Part shown: in pieces, positions 44,901 to 57,215 of the stretch
Numbering within the stretch: the stretch's first letter is position 1
Layout: each line of letters starts with the position of its first letter
Assembly: GCF_008831285.2 (NCBI RefSeq)
Contig: NC_045145.1
Location: 14,196,802 to 14,260,801 of the forward strand
Source of the DNA: Nymphaea colorata
Taxonomy: Eukaryota > Streptophyta > Magnoliopsida > Nymphaeales > Nymphaeaceae
Direction: 5' to 3'
DNA: 64,000 nt
Made by a program: the position numbers and the translations under genes
Notes under the pieces: generated by a model
What the model was told of the DNA's origin: nothing
Seen by the model: the letters and a program-made list of their open reading frames with translations, nothing else
Database searches by the model: none

Positions 44901-47900
44901 GAATTACAAAGTTACAAACAATATATCAGCAGTTGACAAGATAGGCTTTAAGTTTTTAACGAAATCTTACACCAAAACAGGTCAGTGCCAAGGAATAAGA
45001 TTCTAAGATTTTGTAAGCTTGCAGAGCCAAAGTATCAGACACCATATAGTTTTAATAGGCAACAAGAAACAAACTGACCATTTCAAAGGTGGTTTTTGCA
45101 TCTCCATCAAGCCGGATGAGATTTAGAAAGTTGTAAGATATTGGAGGGGCGTACCGAGCGACCATACTACCAGAGGCATTACATGGACATTAGAATAACT
45201 GCAAAGTGTAACAGAAAACAGAAAAACCCATTTGTAACTCTATCTTCATCAAGGAGATACTCACGAACATATCATAAGCAAGCTCACTGCACTTGTTTGC
45301 CGTGGAGTCAGAAAGTAAAACGTCAGCATCCCGATCTTGAATAAGGAATAATATGTACAAATACACATGTACATTAAGGGAACAAATGAAACAATCTGCA
45401 CCAGATTTCATCAAGTTAACAAAGCCATACATTTAAAAGGCTATTGCTGCACTACAAGAACGAGACTAAATGGCCAGATACTATTTGTGCCATTTTAGAA
45501 ACATGTGGCATGACAAAGAGAACAGATATGGGATGCTAGAATATTAGATAAATTTAAGTCCAAAAGACCTAAGTTAACTGCCAGAACCACAATCCCACAC
45601 AAAGAGACCGCCTACCTCAGATCTGCCCTCTTGATACAATGAAACGGAGAAGATTAAGGCTAATAATAGCACAATAGAACACATCAGGATAATGAAGAAC
45701 ATGAAACCTGAAATTACCTGAACAAGCATCTCTTGCTTTCCAACTGTTTTTATGAGAATGGAGAAAAGAGACAGATCAACAGCAGGAAGCAATGTTGCCT
45801 CTGCTAGAAGAATGGCAGCAGATAAACACCCAAGCAAGACAGCGACCAATTTTTCAAGATGCTTCCGTAGGATGCAGCGCCAAAACCACTCTGCAGAATA
45901 TATCAATAGTGGGGCAAACAGTTAGTGGATTAACATTCAAATGCATAAAAGGGGTTATTAGTTTTCAGCAGCTAACTTGCAAGGAAAATTTTCCATGAAA
46001 CTAATTCTGGGCATCTGCCAACCGTAATAGGTCCATTTCGTGAATAACACAAAAAATAGTACAATGGGACAAAGCAAAGAACCCATTTTATGGATTTCTT
46101 TCATGCAAAAGCATTCACTCTGAAGCTTGAATCCCTAGAATTTTCGAGAATTACAAAACAACACAACTTCAAGTTTATAGTGAGGTAAATAGATTGAGTT
46201 GTTAGAGTAAGTTGAAATGTCATTTAACATTGAAGTAGAAAAATCAAACTTCTTGCCCCTGAACACAATGCTACATAATGATATTATTGTGATAAAATGA
46301 TGAGATTTTAGCCATATCACATTTGTAATACAAGAGGAGAAACCACAAGAAAGACAGACAGAAAAGGCCAAGTGACGTTATAATATGCAGTTAAAAGCGC
46401 TAGGAGAGACTAGGTGGCAAGGCCATTGGAAAATGCAGCCGAGGCCTAGTCAGTCCTATTTGACATAAAATATGCAGACAAAGAGAAAAAAGGAAGAAGA
46501 AAAATAAGAAAAGGAGAAAAATGGAATTTTGAAAAAAAATCCACCTCAGAGTATACTAAAAGTCTAAAACATAGCACAAACAAAAGAATTTGACTTTTAG
46601 TGTAATGACATTTTTTGGTTTGAGGTGCCTAAGGGCCTAAACCTAAAGCGTTTGGGCTGCTGCCAAGAGCCTAGGTCGGCAGCAGCCCAAACGCTTTAGA
46701 CTTAGGCCCCTAGGCACCTCAAACAAAAAAAAACTGTTCCCAGGCACACTTTGTGATGCAGGAGCGGAGCAATAAGAGTGTTTGGATTTTTAATTTATAG
46801 TTTTTGGGATCCAGATCCAGGGGTCCATTTTAGGCTATATAAAGACGTTTAGAGTCTCATTTATAATTTGTTTTTGGAATCAGTGAAACCCTAATCTTCT
46901 TTGAGTTTCCCTTGTATCAGGTATTTCTATTCCTTTTCATGTTCCTTTTGATTTCCTTAGTTCAATTTAGGTATTGATCGTGGATTAGAGGAGCAGTCCT
47001 CTTCCCCACTGCATCACTTTGACTACATAGGCAGATATGCAGATCATTCACAACTAATTCTATCACATAATAGCTCCCACAATCCGAAAAAAGTAAAGAA
47101 AGTGCGCATAAATGTTTTTTAATCCGCCTACATATGGAGAAGGCAAATGCTAGTACCTACGCTATAATCCCAAGCAAGGTCAACACAACCCTCTGAAAAT
47201 GGGACTTGAATCAGTCAGTAGCTATTAGTTCTTCACGTCAAGCATTCAATTAGTGACACAATTATGCACAAACTCACCTAAAGTATCCAGGAATGGTGCA
47301 AGGGTGCCAGTGCGAGCAGGTCTCAAACTTGAAACGTATTTCCTGCAACAACAATATAAATTAAATATAACATAGACAAGCAAGGGCAGGAATTGTCCTG
47401 TGAAAAGTCCAGTAAGGGAAACATAAAATCAAACTATTTGAGAGAAGGTCCTAGGAAACCAATTTCATTAGTTTAGAGAATAAGCAAATAATTCTGGTTC
47501 AAGTGAAGTACTAGAAAAGCTGTCATGAAGAATGAACTGTACAACCAATACAAGCATCATCAGAAAACTGGCTTTGTTAATATTTTACCAGTACTTGCAG
47601 TTGGAGCACTGAATCAAGGTATCGTAGATGTATAATGACATGCGGAATAAATGAAAGAGAAACAAAGAAGCCAGAAACTCACCATCTTGTTTCACTCCCA
47701 TGCTCATAATTTTTTATGGCGTCCTCCAATTCAAGGGCCTCAGTGACATATTTCATGTATTCACTGCAAAAAATATAAAGAGAAAAAATAACCAAAAGGA
47801 TTAACAAATACAAATGACACAAGAATCAAAGTCATGAAAATGTCATCACAACATCAAAACCAAAAGAGTCTTAATAGACACCAACTTGACCATCCAAATT

Positions 47901-50338
47901 AGAAGATCTTTCATGTGCAACTCATGACATACAGTCCATATAATTATGAGTATCCTATTCACATTCCAAAAAATTATACTAATTGACTTGTCAGACTTCA
48001 TGGAACACCACCACTTTATTTGAAAAAATACCTTCTATATCTATAGTATTCCTCCTGAGCTATCCTAAGTTGCCTTCTAAGTGTAGCCATTGACTTTTCA
48101 TCTGCATCATAGTCCATGTCGTTTTCTCCCAATCTACCTCCTGTTGGTTTGAAACCTGGGTCTTCTTTAAACTGAAAGTAATCAAGGACAATCAACAATT
48201 ACTAAGAAAAGCAATCCTTGTTACTTTACTTCGAAGAAATCAAAGTTCGTTTGTGCAGAAATGCTACAGACAGGTGATGGGAGTACCACCTGGTGCAACA
48301 TATCATCGATAACATCCATATAGGGTCTCAAAGGATCACGTTTGGACATTTGTTTTGATGTCGCTTGGGCAACCTGCAGAACAGTAAAGAAACAATTTCA
48401 AAAGCATAAGAAAAGAAGAAAAACCCTGTGGGTTCACTTAGCAATATTCCTGCAGTATATCACAGTTCAACGGAAAAAGCATCCAGATATTTGATTCTGC
48501 TAAGCATCATAACGGATGGAACCAAAGTCCAAAGAAAAAGGGGTTATCATCAGCTAGATATAATGTACTTCTGTTGCTAGAACCTAGCTACCACTTACAT
48601 AGTAGATAATATTATTGTTCAAAAAGGCTGATGGAATAACATTTGGAGCAGATAGTGAATTCTAAATTTTACATAATTTCAGGCATAAATTTCAAGAGAT
48701 GCAAATGCTCAGATAGCAAAAAGGAGCATTTCTTACCGGTGACTTTCTGAAAATATTGGGATCATGATTCAGATATTTAATCCATAATTTAAAAGATTGA
48801 CTTGTGGACCAAAAATCAGGAATTTCTGCTTGAAAAGAACCTCTTGACAATGTATCAGCAATACAACAAAAGCCAATATAAGCAATCAGATCATAGAAGT
48901 ATAAAGCACATTCTTCTATGATGTTGTCAAGAGACTCAAGACCATCAACTCAATAACAGGATATGGAAAGTAAATTAATATACTAAGAGGGAAGAAGAAA
49001 ACTTGAACTCATAATATGGTACATGTTCATTCTCTTGAGCTCAACAACTGACAAGAGTTCCAAACACTGCTTATTTTGCAAAAGGAGTATACATCAAAAA
49101 GCATATACATTTCTTTTTCTTGCAATCCCCTTTTGTTGTTACATTTGTAACTGGTACACAGGCATTATCAATTGATGAAGAAGTGTATCTCTAAAAGACT
49201 AAAACCTATTTTGCAAAATGAATAAATGTCAAAAAGCATATATACAGTTCTTTCTCTTGCAATCCCCTTTTGTCCCCACGTTTGCAACTGGTCACAAGGC
49301 ACTATCAACTGATTGACATAACAGTATACTTCTAAAACCAAAATGGGCGATATGAACATAATAGGATTACAGGAACTAGGAAGTATGATTAAGGGTGTTC
49401 ATAACTCAAACTTGAACCCACTAACAAGACTGGCCGGTCCTATGTAACATGGGTACGTTAATTTTGGTAGAGTACCCATACCGGTTGGGTGCGACACCGG
49501 TACGGGTACGCTGTCGGACACGGCCCCGGTACGAGTCAACACCGGTCCGTATCCGTCCAAAAACAGACTCGGTCAATGTTGAATGAGTCTATTTTCATCC
49601 AAAACTTAGGGTTTTTTTTGTTTTTTGTTTTCGTATTTCCTTTAAACAAAGAGCCTCGACAAAACTCCAGCGAGGGCTCTGTTTTGCTCTTCTCCACCGC
49701 TGTTTGCTGAGGAAGAACTCCAGCAACCTACGGCAACCTCCAGCAACCTGCGGTGACGGCGAAAACGATTTGGTCCAAGGTTGGCTGATTAAGCGATATT
49801 TCTTCTGTCGACCTCCAAGGATCTCCGGCAACGTCCAGCGACTTCTGACAACCTCCAACGACCTTGCTGCATGAACTATTTTTCTTTTTATTGTTGTTCT
49901 TAGTAGTATTTATGTTTTTCTTTTTTACTGGTTCGTCATTTTTAATCTTCTTTTTTTTTTTCGAAAATCATATTGTCTGCCCTTTCTCTTTTACATTTAT
50001 ATGCAACCATGCTCCACAATGTTGAACGGTTCCAATATTTTCTGTATTTGGTGCCTAAATCCTGCATTTTATGTAACTGAGTCATTCCAATTCAGCATTT
50101 AGCGCTTAGATTCTAGTTCCACAATGTTGAGCCGTGTTTTGGATGTGAAAATTCGACTGATGTTCATATTTGACTGTCTAGGGGGCTGCTCGGTTGTCCA
50201 TATTTTTAAAGTTTTTCATAAGTATCTTAAATACACTGTTCCAAGAGCCGTTGATATATATTTTCTATGTTGTTTATTTGTTTATGTTGATACATATTTT
50301 TTATTTTGATATATATTTTCTAAGTATTTATTTTTGTT

Positions 50339-50385
<47 letters not shown>

Positions 50386-53300
50386 GCGTACCCCTGCACC
50401 CAAGGTTTTTGAAAATAGTCCATACCCGTACCCGCACCGGCACCCGTACCTATGTGACATAGACTATAACCTATTTAAGCCTGAATCAGCTTTTCCTTTG
50501 TCTTGGTTTGTGACATTGCACTAATTAATGGAACATTATGGATTAAGTACATTCGCTTCAATCCTATGCAGTTGTGTATTTTACCACAAGACCACTTTCT
50601 ACGACTTGGAAATTATCCACCATCTATGGTTTAGGAAAGTAACCAAAGACTGTGATCTAGAAAATGAAAAAGCTGAAGAGCTAAACAGTTGAACTCTTCA
50701 ATAGATTGCTTCTTAATCTAATGAGGATACTCAGATAAGGCAAATATATATATTTAGTTCCTTCAAGTTTCCTTTTCCAGTCTAGACAATCTTTGGTACC
50801 TTCCCTAAAACATTAAGTACTAGAATTCATGGAAGTTGTTCATTTGGTAACATTCAAAGCTGCATGCGATTAAAGAGTATATTTAACACTAATGTTTAAT
50901 CAATTAGGCCAAGGTACGAACGGAGACAAAGGAAAATTGTGTTCAGGCCTAGTGAGGCTTATATGGGTTATTCTGTTTGGCATTATAGACCAGACCTGAC
51001 TTGCTAGAAGTTTAGGATCGTAGACCAGACAGCACTCTAGCCCAAGTCAACCCACAATTATGACTTTGAGTGCTCAACCGGCCAACGTACTGGGCAAGGA
51101 CTCATGTTCACACTCAAGCATAAAGAAGTCTGCTAAAAAAGTCAACGTAATATCACACATAATAAAATTAGAACCAAGTGAAAAGTGTATGCATGTTGTG
51201 TGCGTATATATATAAAGTGATTGATATTGTACTAACCACAATTGCATTAGACAACTCCTGATGGGCATTGTCAAGATTGAGAGCCATTTTTGCTACCCGA
51301 TGGGAAAGAACTTTTCGACGAGTTGCCCAATCCGCATTCCTCCAAATGCTCTTTGGTATCTCACTTAAACCAAATCCCAATAGAAAAGCACCAGTAACAA
51401 GCCCAAAGGTATTGGAACATCCCATAGCCAACCCAACAATCCCTTGACTCCTGCACTCAATCCAATCGCACACAGTAACAAGGACAATTATAAGAAGGTA
51501 CTCCCAACAAGGACTTCATTAAACAACTTGAAGATGAAGTTGCAACCAATGTTGTAAAATGCATAATGTAACCGCATTCATTGTGTCCAAAGTTAGACAA
51601 GTAACATAATATAATGCAAAAAATTGCAAATTTAATTTTTAACCTTGAAAATTCACAAACATTTCAAAAAAATAGAAAAATACAAAATAGTAAGAAAAAG
51701 ATATTAAAAAATATGAGTTTCTTATATATAAAATATACAAATATATGTTACCTACAAATACATAGTTTCATTAGCAATAATCAGACTTGACCACTTAAAG
51801 CACTCCCAATACTTAAATGGGTCATAAACAAGTTCTCATTATCTATTTGAGGTTTTCAAGCAACTTAATGTACATAAAAATTTAATCTTGTTTTTAATTT
51901 TCAGAACAAACATAGGTTCTTATAACAAAATTGAGAGTTCTATTTTTGTTGCATGGAATCACCCCTAAATTTTACATTTTTACTTTGAATGTGTAAGAAA
52001 GCCTTACATGTTGAACTTGAATTTAATCTTAAGAAATTTATGCAACTGTAAGTTGAAAAAAAGAAAAGAACTTCTTTGACACATTCTTATGTTTTCAAAA
52101 TTCAAAGTGTAAGTTACAAAATACAACCCATATCATATGGTAACACATGCTTAAGGTGATGTATGGTGAGTAAGACCTGACATGGCAAAGTTATGCCCCT
52201 GAAACTAGTTTAAGGAGCATGTCAAATCATTTTCTTTCATAGTCACACTATGTAACTTGTTACAATATGATAGTTTACATAGAAATACTGCTTGCACACT
52301 ATACCATGAACACAAGCAACAAAGGCATTGATCCTTTAACAGACGACTGATGAACTAAGATAGTCCTGGTCAATATGTGAAACTTGCTAACTAGCTTTTT
52401 GGAGAAAAGGCTTCCAGATACTATAACTCCAATAATAAAATTTCTAGCTTGATGCCTTAATAAGTCTATAAGAGTGACTACTTTCATCTGCCTAGTGTTC
52501 CGTAATCCAAACATAGAAATTATTGTATTTCACTCGGTCCTCCAATAGTCCTTTATAGTCATCAAAAAAACTATGTCACAATATTCTGCTTCAATAGCAA
52601 CAACCAAAGAACTGAAAGAAAATTAGATCACTATGGGGACAAGTTATAAATTTCAATAATAGACAAGCTAAAATCATAAATAGATGCTTAATCAAGTTAC
52701 AGACAACCAATAAACCATTTCAATCATTGATGCAGCACTAGGTGATAAACTTCAAATAGCATGACCAAGGCCATGCACCTATTCTTAAAAAAGAGAAACA
52801 AGAGGAAGGAATCCACAAAAACTGCTTAGCCATCAAAGGAAAAAAAGAAGAGGTTAAAAATTAAGAATTTGGTACATATCTTACCACATTTTGTGCATGG
52901 CAATGAGTAGGATTACTCCAAAAAGACCAATCGAGCCAACACTAAGATAAAAGACAAGGTTTGCCTGTATACTGGATTTAAGTCTTTCTTTCACAGTGAA
53001 GTCACCTGCATCTTCATAACCCTGGATCGTAGGCACCACAGCCCTGCTTAGACAAATTCCAGCATATGAAATATATGGAGTAAAAAAAGCAGCAGAACTT
53101 AGATAACTCAAAATTCATGGGAATGTGACCAAGAAAATAGCATAGCAGCTAACAGGAGAAAGCACATATTAAATGACCAAATTTGACCACCAAAAAATAC
53201 AAGGTTTGTTGCATTGTCAATGTTTAAATGCTTCACTCAGAAAGATTGAAAAGACGTTAAGGAGCCACGCCACCCTGCACCAACAACAACTATAGTGCTA

Positions 53301-56300
53301 TAAAGAGACCTTTTGAAGAGAGGAGTTGCTGCACCAAGAACAACTATATGCTATGAAGAAACCTTGTTGTACAGGGGAACTCGGAAAAATAAACTGACCT
53401 TTCACAACACTGAAAGGGTGAAACAAGTTCTATGCACTAGCGGATGCAACAAGAACATCATGATCACGGACTAACAACAAGCAAGTTAGATCTTCAGAAG
53501 CAAGCAACAGAATGAACAGATAGCACCCCTCACCTAGAACCATCTCAACTATGAATCTTAATAATGCATTGTGCCTTCGACTCATGCATTAACAAACTTG
53601 TGCTACCAGAAGTCCTCCTAAAGAAAGAGACCCAATTTACATTTTATTCTTAATCTTAGAGATAGATTTTGACAATAGAAATGTTCAAGATTGAACTCCA
53701 GTAATCAGTATAGGACAAAGCCATATATTTCAGTATAGATACATAGATAGAAAGATGGAACCACCTGAATGCCCAGCAAATAAAGGAAGTTAGTGACTGA
53801 TGCAACAATAGGACATTATCCACTTGCCATGGTCAATCTATAAGTTGATTTGCCTTCATGGTCTATGATTAATCTTGCTTTGTATGAGTGCCAAGCAAGT
53901 GGTCCCTCTCCATGCCCTTCATAATGGATCCATGCAGAAGCTCTAAAGCAGGACATTTCTCTTCTTTAAAAGTATTCAATGGAATGAAGTAATAGTTTCG
54001 GTAAGTAAATCATGAATGGTAAACCCGATAAAGAGGGCAAAGATGATGCAAATTTTGACACACACTCCTCTAGAGTAAGTTTATCTAAAGTACTTTCATG
54101 CAAAATAGCAGACACTGCAGGAGTGACATGAGGCAGGACAAGGCAGAAAATTGTGGAGTTGGTTGTTCAAGTATTGGTGTATATCAAGCTGATGCCACAA
54201 TTAACTTTCACTTTCTATAATAGGTCAATAAATGCTTCAAATATTCCATTTTGGGTTGTTCACTGATGTAGGAGAATACAACTCAGAAAAGGTAATTAGT
54301 ATGCAATTTCAGTTGAGTGTGTCTCAGTTTGAGGGTCAGCCTAGAGTCAAACAACTCGTTTCTGTGGTCAATCGTACATAAAGGCTATATATACACTAAA
54401 ACTAGTCAATAATGTCACATCTCCAAATAAGTACTTTATCTCTTGTGCAACTCAGAGAGGAACTCATCCAGCCCAACTTTAGTCTCTAACTCTTTTAACC
54501 CTTCATCAAATTTCTTTGTGCAATCGTTGCCTTCAATTTCATTCATTAGTTCTTTAAAATCATCACAGTTAATGAATTAAGGAGTTACAGTTATTTCATT
54601 AACCATTAAAAAAAATTAATGAGCTCTTAATACTTGTAGCACTATTATCTTAAAGCAACAGAAAAAGTTAGGAAGTCAAGCAAACATTGTTCGTCATCTT
54701 GGTATCAACAAAATCTTGTAGACAATCCACCAAAGTCCAAACAGCTTATCCCATTCTAATGCTTGTTGTAGCATGTAATTGCAGTCATGTGTTCGTCTTC
54801 ATCATCCATCTGTGGTTTCTCATCAATTCCCACAGGTGTGACTAGAGATTCCAATTGTTCAACCAAAGATTTTGTGCTCATCATATGTGTTACGATTGCC
54901 ATCTAAGAGAACATAGGGAATTATGGATTATCTATGCATGTTGGATAATGACCAGGAGTGCCTTTTCTCTCTGGAGCATCATGCATGTTGGAAGCAACCC
55001 ACTTGCATCATTTTATATAAAATTATAAACATCATCAATTCCTTCATGCACAGAAATATCTAATGGACAAATGAGTACAGATGGGAGGCAACTAGTAGAA
55101 GATTAGAAATTATGCATATCTGATCTCATGGCATGTGCAATATCAAGCATCCTTAATCGTTAGCAAATAAATTAGCTGAGGGGAAGTACCAGGAATGAAA
55201 AATGTTGAGCGAAGTACCAAGCAAGGAAAGTTAAAAAATTAAGTAACACTGCAATAGTTTTTTATAACCTAAAACCAAAGAAAAATGTACATCTTTGCAG
55301 AAAAAATTTTATAATCTAGATGACAAAAGGGAAATCTCCGCCACAGCCTTTGAAATTTAAATTCTTTCATGGCATAGACCTAAGAAAGCCTACAAGGACC
55401 ATAAAGGCTTCCAGAACAAATCAAGCAACAAGATTTCCCATCATCAAATTAAATGCTGTGTAGAAGGACAAAATGTCTGAAAGCTAAAAGAAATATGCCA
55501 GTGATCAACAGAAAATAGACCTTACTACTTATTGTACGTATCCGAGAACAGCAAAATATTTAATCAAATTCAAGTAATCAGATGCCTACCAAGTAAGAGC
55601 AAATGTGCTCCAATATGACCAGCCCCAAAAAAATGCCATACCACCCTTGTCATGGCCCAGAATTGTCTGCACGTGAAATCAAAGTCATTTTTTACAAACC
55701 TGTAACATGCTTACATACGAAACAAGCAACACACACACACGCACACACACACACACACATACATATATATAATATATATACGTATATATATGCAGAAAAA
55801 TGGATGTCTGAAAAATGCGCAAGAAGCACTAAAACATTTGTTCAAACTTCAAACAGTTAAAGCCATAGAACTTTGAGCATCTGCAGAAGGATTGAACTGC
55901 AAAGAACCATGGTTCAATTCAAGCCATACAACTTCAAATGCTTATACTATATAACTTAAAATGGTTAGATCTATCTGTCAATAACAATTGGCTTCCACCA
56001 CTTCAGAAAGATGCTGCAGAACTACAAGGATCAACAGAATTCGCCAGATAGGAACTTCTGCCAACATCAAAGTCCACATGAGCGGTCACTCCAGGTATGA
56101 ATACCCACAGTAACTCTGGTCACGAACCATCAACGAAGACCATGAATAAATGTGATACAATTACTGTTCAATGAAAGTAAGAGAACGTAATCATTGATCC
56201 CAACGAGTACCGTCATCCACCGACTACTCCGACTACTATACTCTGAAAAAAAAAAACTCTCCGATTACGCAAACGGTCTCTTAGCCACACAAACTAAATC

Positions 56301-56883
56301 TTCATTAACCACAGTAGCTTGATTAATGATTCCACACACAAGGACAGAAGCACTCCTACAGACTACAGCGCATAGCCAAATGATTATCATTTGCCCCCCT
56401 GACAAACACAAAGATAACAAAAGTACATGATTCTATCAAAGAGAAAACAAGAAACAGTTTCGAAATCCTGCAATTCCATGAGTGGTTATGTTTGCAAAGA
56501 AAATAAACCGGAACTCCAATATTTACATATAAAATTGTTCCCTAGAGATACGGTCATATGGAGAATAATCCCAAGTCCGTGTATCAGCATCAAGCTCCTC
56601 TCGACCAAAACTAGACTATATCTCAATTAATCGGTGAATACACGAAATAAAGAAAAACAGTGTGCCGACAGATCGAGGCCAAGAAGAAGAAGAAATAACA
56701 AGAAAGAAATAGTACCGTCCAGATATCGGCGGGGACGAGGATGATAATGGACAGGGAGCAGAACCAAGCGTAGCCGACGGTGAAGATAACGTAGCGAGGG
56801 ACGTCCGGCCCGGCGAAGTATCTGAGCGTGACGCAGACCATTCCTAGGGTTAGGGGCAACGAGATGAGGTAGAAGAGCCACAT
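41957..56883 (-). CDS. LMBD2: LMBR1 domain-containing protein 2 homolog (14 exons)
   Basis: Multi-pass membrane protein of the LMBR1/LIMR family. The animal relative LMBRD2 affects G-protein-coupled receptor signalling; the plant role is poorly known. Exons in coding order: 56883-56716, 55666-55590, 53043-52885, 51450-51237, 48373-48290, 48171-48032, 47763-47683, 47342-47278, 45890-45718, 45395-45265, 45166-45079, 43423-43210, 42841-42735, 42400-41957. They sum to 2145 nt, or 714 residues in one frame. The N-terminus starts MWLFYLISLPLTLG, with hydrophobic spans near residues 1-22, 32-50 and 60-130. A charged coiled-coil-like loop follows (about 205-325, including GGRLGENDMDYD). More spans run from about 345 to 500. 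A hydrophilic Ser/Lys/Arg-rich tail runs from about 530 to the end. An in-frame ATG lies upstream at 56970, but it overlaps the TATA box, so 56883 is preferred. No break was seen. The last exon's acceptor (CCAG before 42400) is the least certain junction. Confidence 0.92.
46618..46724. repeat. Long foldback hairpin in LMBD2 intron 8
   Basis: Two 47-bp arms (46618-46664, 46678-46724) are inverted copies with about 3 mismatches around a 13-base spacer. Arms run GTTTGAGGTGCCTA...GGGCTGCTGCC. The high complementarity and GC content contrast with the AT-rich intron. It may be a foldback MITE or a small-RNA-producing hairpin. No flanking target duplication was evident. Confidence 0.9.
46754..47016 (+). 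mobile_element. Solo LTR in LMBD2 intron 8
   Basis: A 263-bp block with perfect inverted ends TGATGCAG...CTGCATCA, flanked on both sides by CTTTG (46749-46753 and 47017-47021). A TATATAAAG box at 46836-46844 followed by a transcript-like stretch supports plus orientation, opposite to LMBD2. No internal region is present, so it is the footprint of LTR-LTR recombination. The superfamily cannot be decided from the LTR alone. Confidence 0.82.
49073..49342. repeat. Degenerate tandem duplication, period about 135 bp
   Basis: Units 49073-49207 and 49208-49342 both start ATTTTGCA and share CAAAAAGCATAT, TTGCAATCCCCTTTTGT and GCAACTGGT-like blocks in order, with many substitutions. This is an old duplication inside LMBD2 intron 4. 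Confidence 0.75.
49440..50462. mobile_element. TIR element with GGTACGGGTACG-type ends in LMBD2 intron 4
   Basis: The left end CTATGTAACATGGGTACG and the right end read inward CTATGTCACATAGGTACG match at 16 of 18 positions. Just inside, both ends carry repeats of (G)GTACGGG/CCGGTRCGGG. The interior has degenerate CTCCAGCAACCT repeats (about 49718-49860) and a long TA microsatellite. No transposase was found and no clean target duplication is visible, so the superfamily is not assigned. Confidence 0.6.
50339..50382. repeat. (TA)n microsatellite
   Basis: About 44 bp of TA repeats with one TG interruption, inside the TIR element of LMBD2 intron 4. Confidence 0.95.
55729..55791. repeat. Compound (AC)n(TA)n microsatellite
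   Basis: AC repeats pass into interrupted TA repeats within LMBD2 intron 1, about 60 bp upstream of exon 2. Confidence 0.9.
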
Positions 56884-57215
56884 CTCTTCCCCCTCACCCT
56901 CCTCTTCTCGACTTCTCCTCTGTCTCTGTCTTGCGCGGAGGAAGGGTAGAAGACGAAGCAACGGAGGCATTTATATGAAGCCAAGAACTGGAACGCGGGT
57001 CCCACACGGTTTGTTACCACGCCGCTGTAAAACACCACCTTGACTTAGTCCCCACTCAAAGGGCTAGAGCCTCTGGAGCATCAAAGGGGTCCCACGGCTG
57101 ATCGAGCAACTCGGTCAGCATGTCCTTTTTCTTCAACGCATCGATATATCCATTTGCAGCCATGGTTTAAAGGGGAAAGGGGGCTTCCAGTCCGCTCGCG
57201 CCGAGCGGTGTCTCC
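56884..57215. promoter_or_regulatory. Divergent promoter between LMBD2 and mTERF
   Basis: Only 332 bp separate the two start codons, which face away from each other. Toward LMBD2 (minus) there is TATAAAT at 56970-56976, 87 bp from its ATG. Toward mTERF (plus) there is ATATAT at 57144-57149, about 67 bp from its ATG. Shared regulation is possible but not shown by the sequence. Confidence 0.7.

Noticed and set aside
56884-56970. N-terminal extension of LMBD2 from an upstream in-frame ATG
   Set aside because: The upstream ATG overlaps the TATA box, and the extension is Arg/Glu-rich and precedes the conserved MWLFYLISLPLT start.
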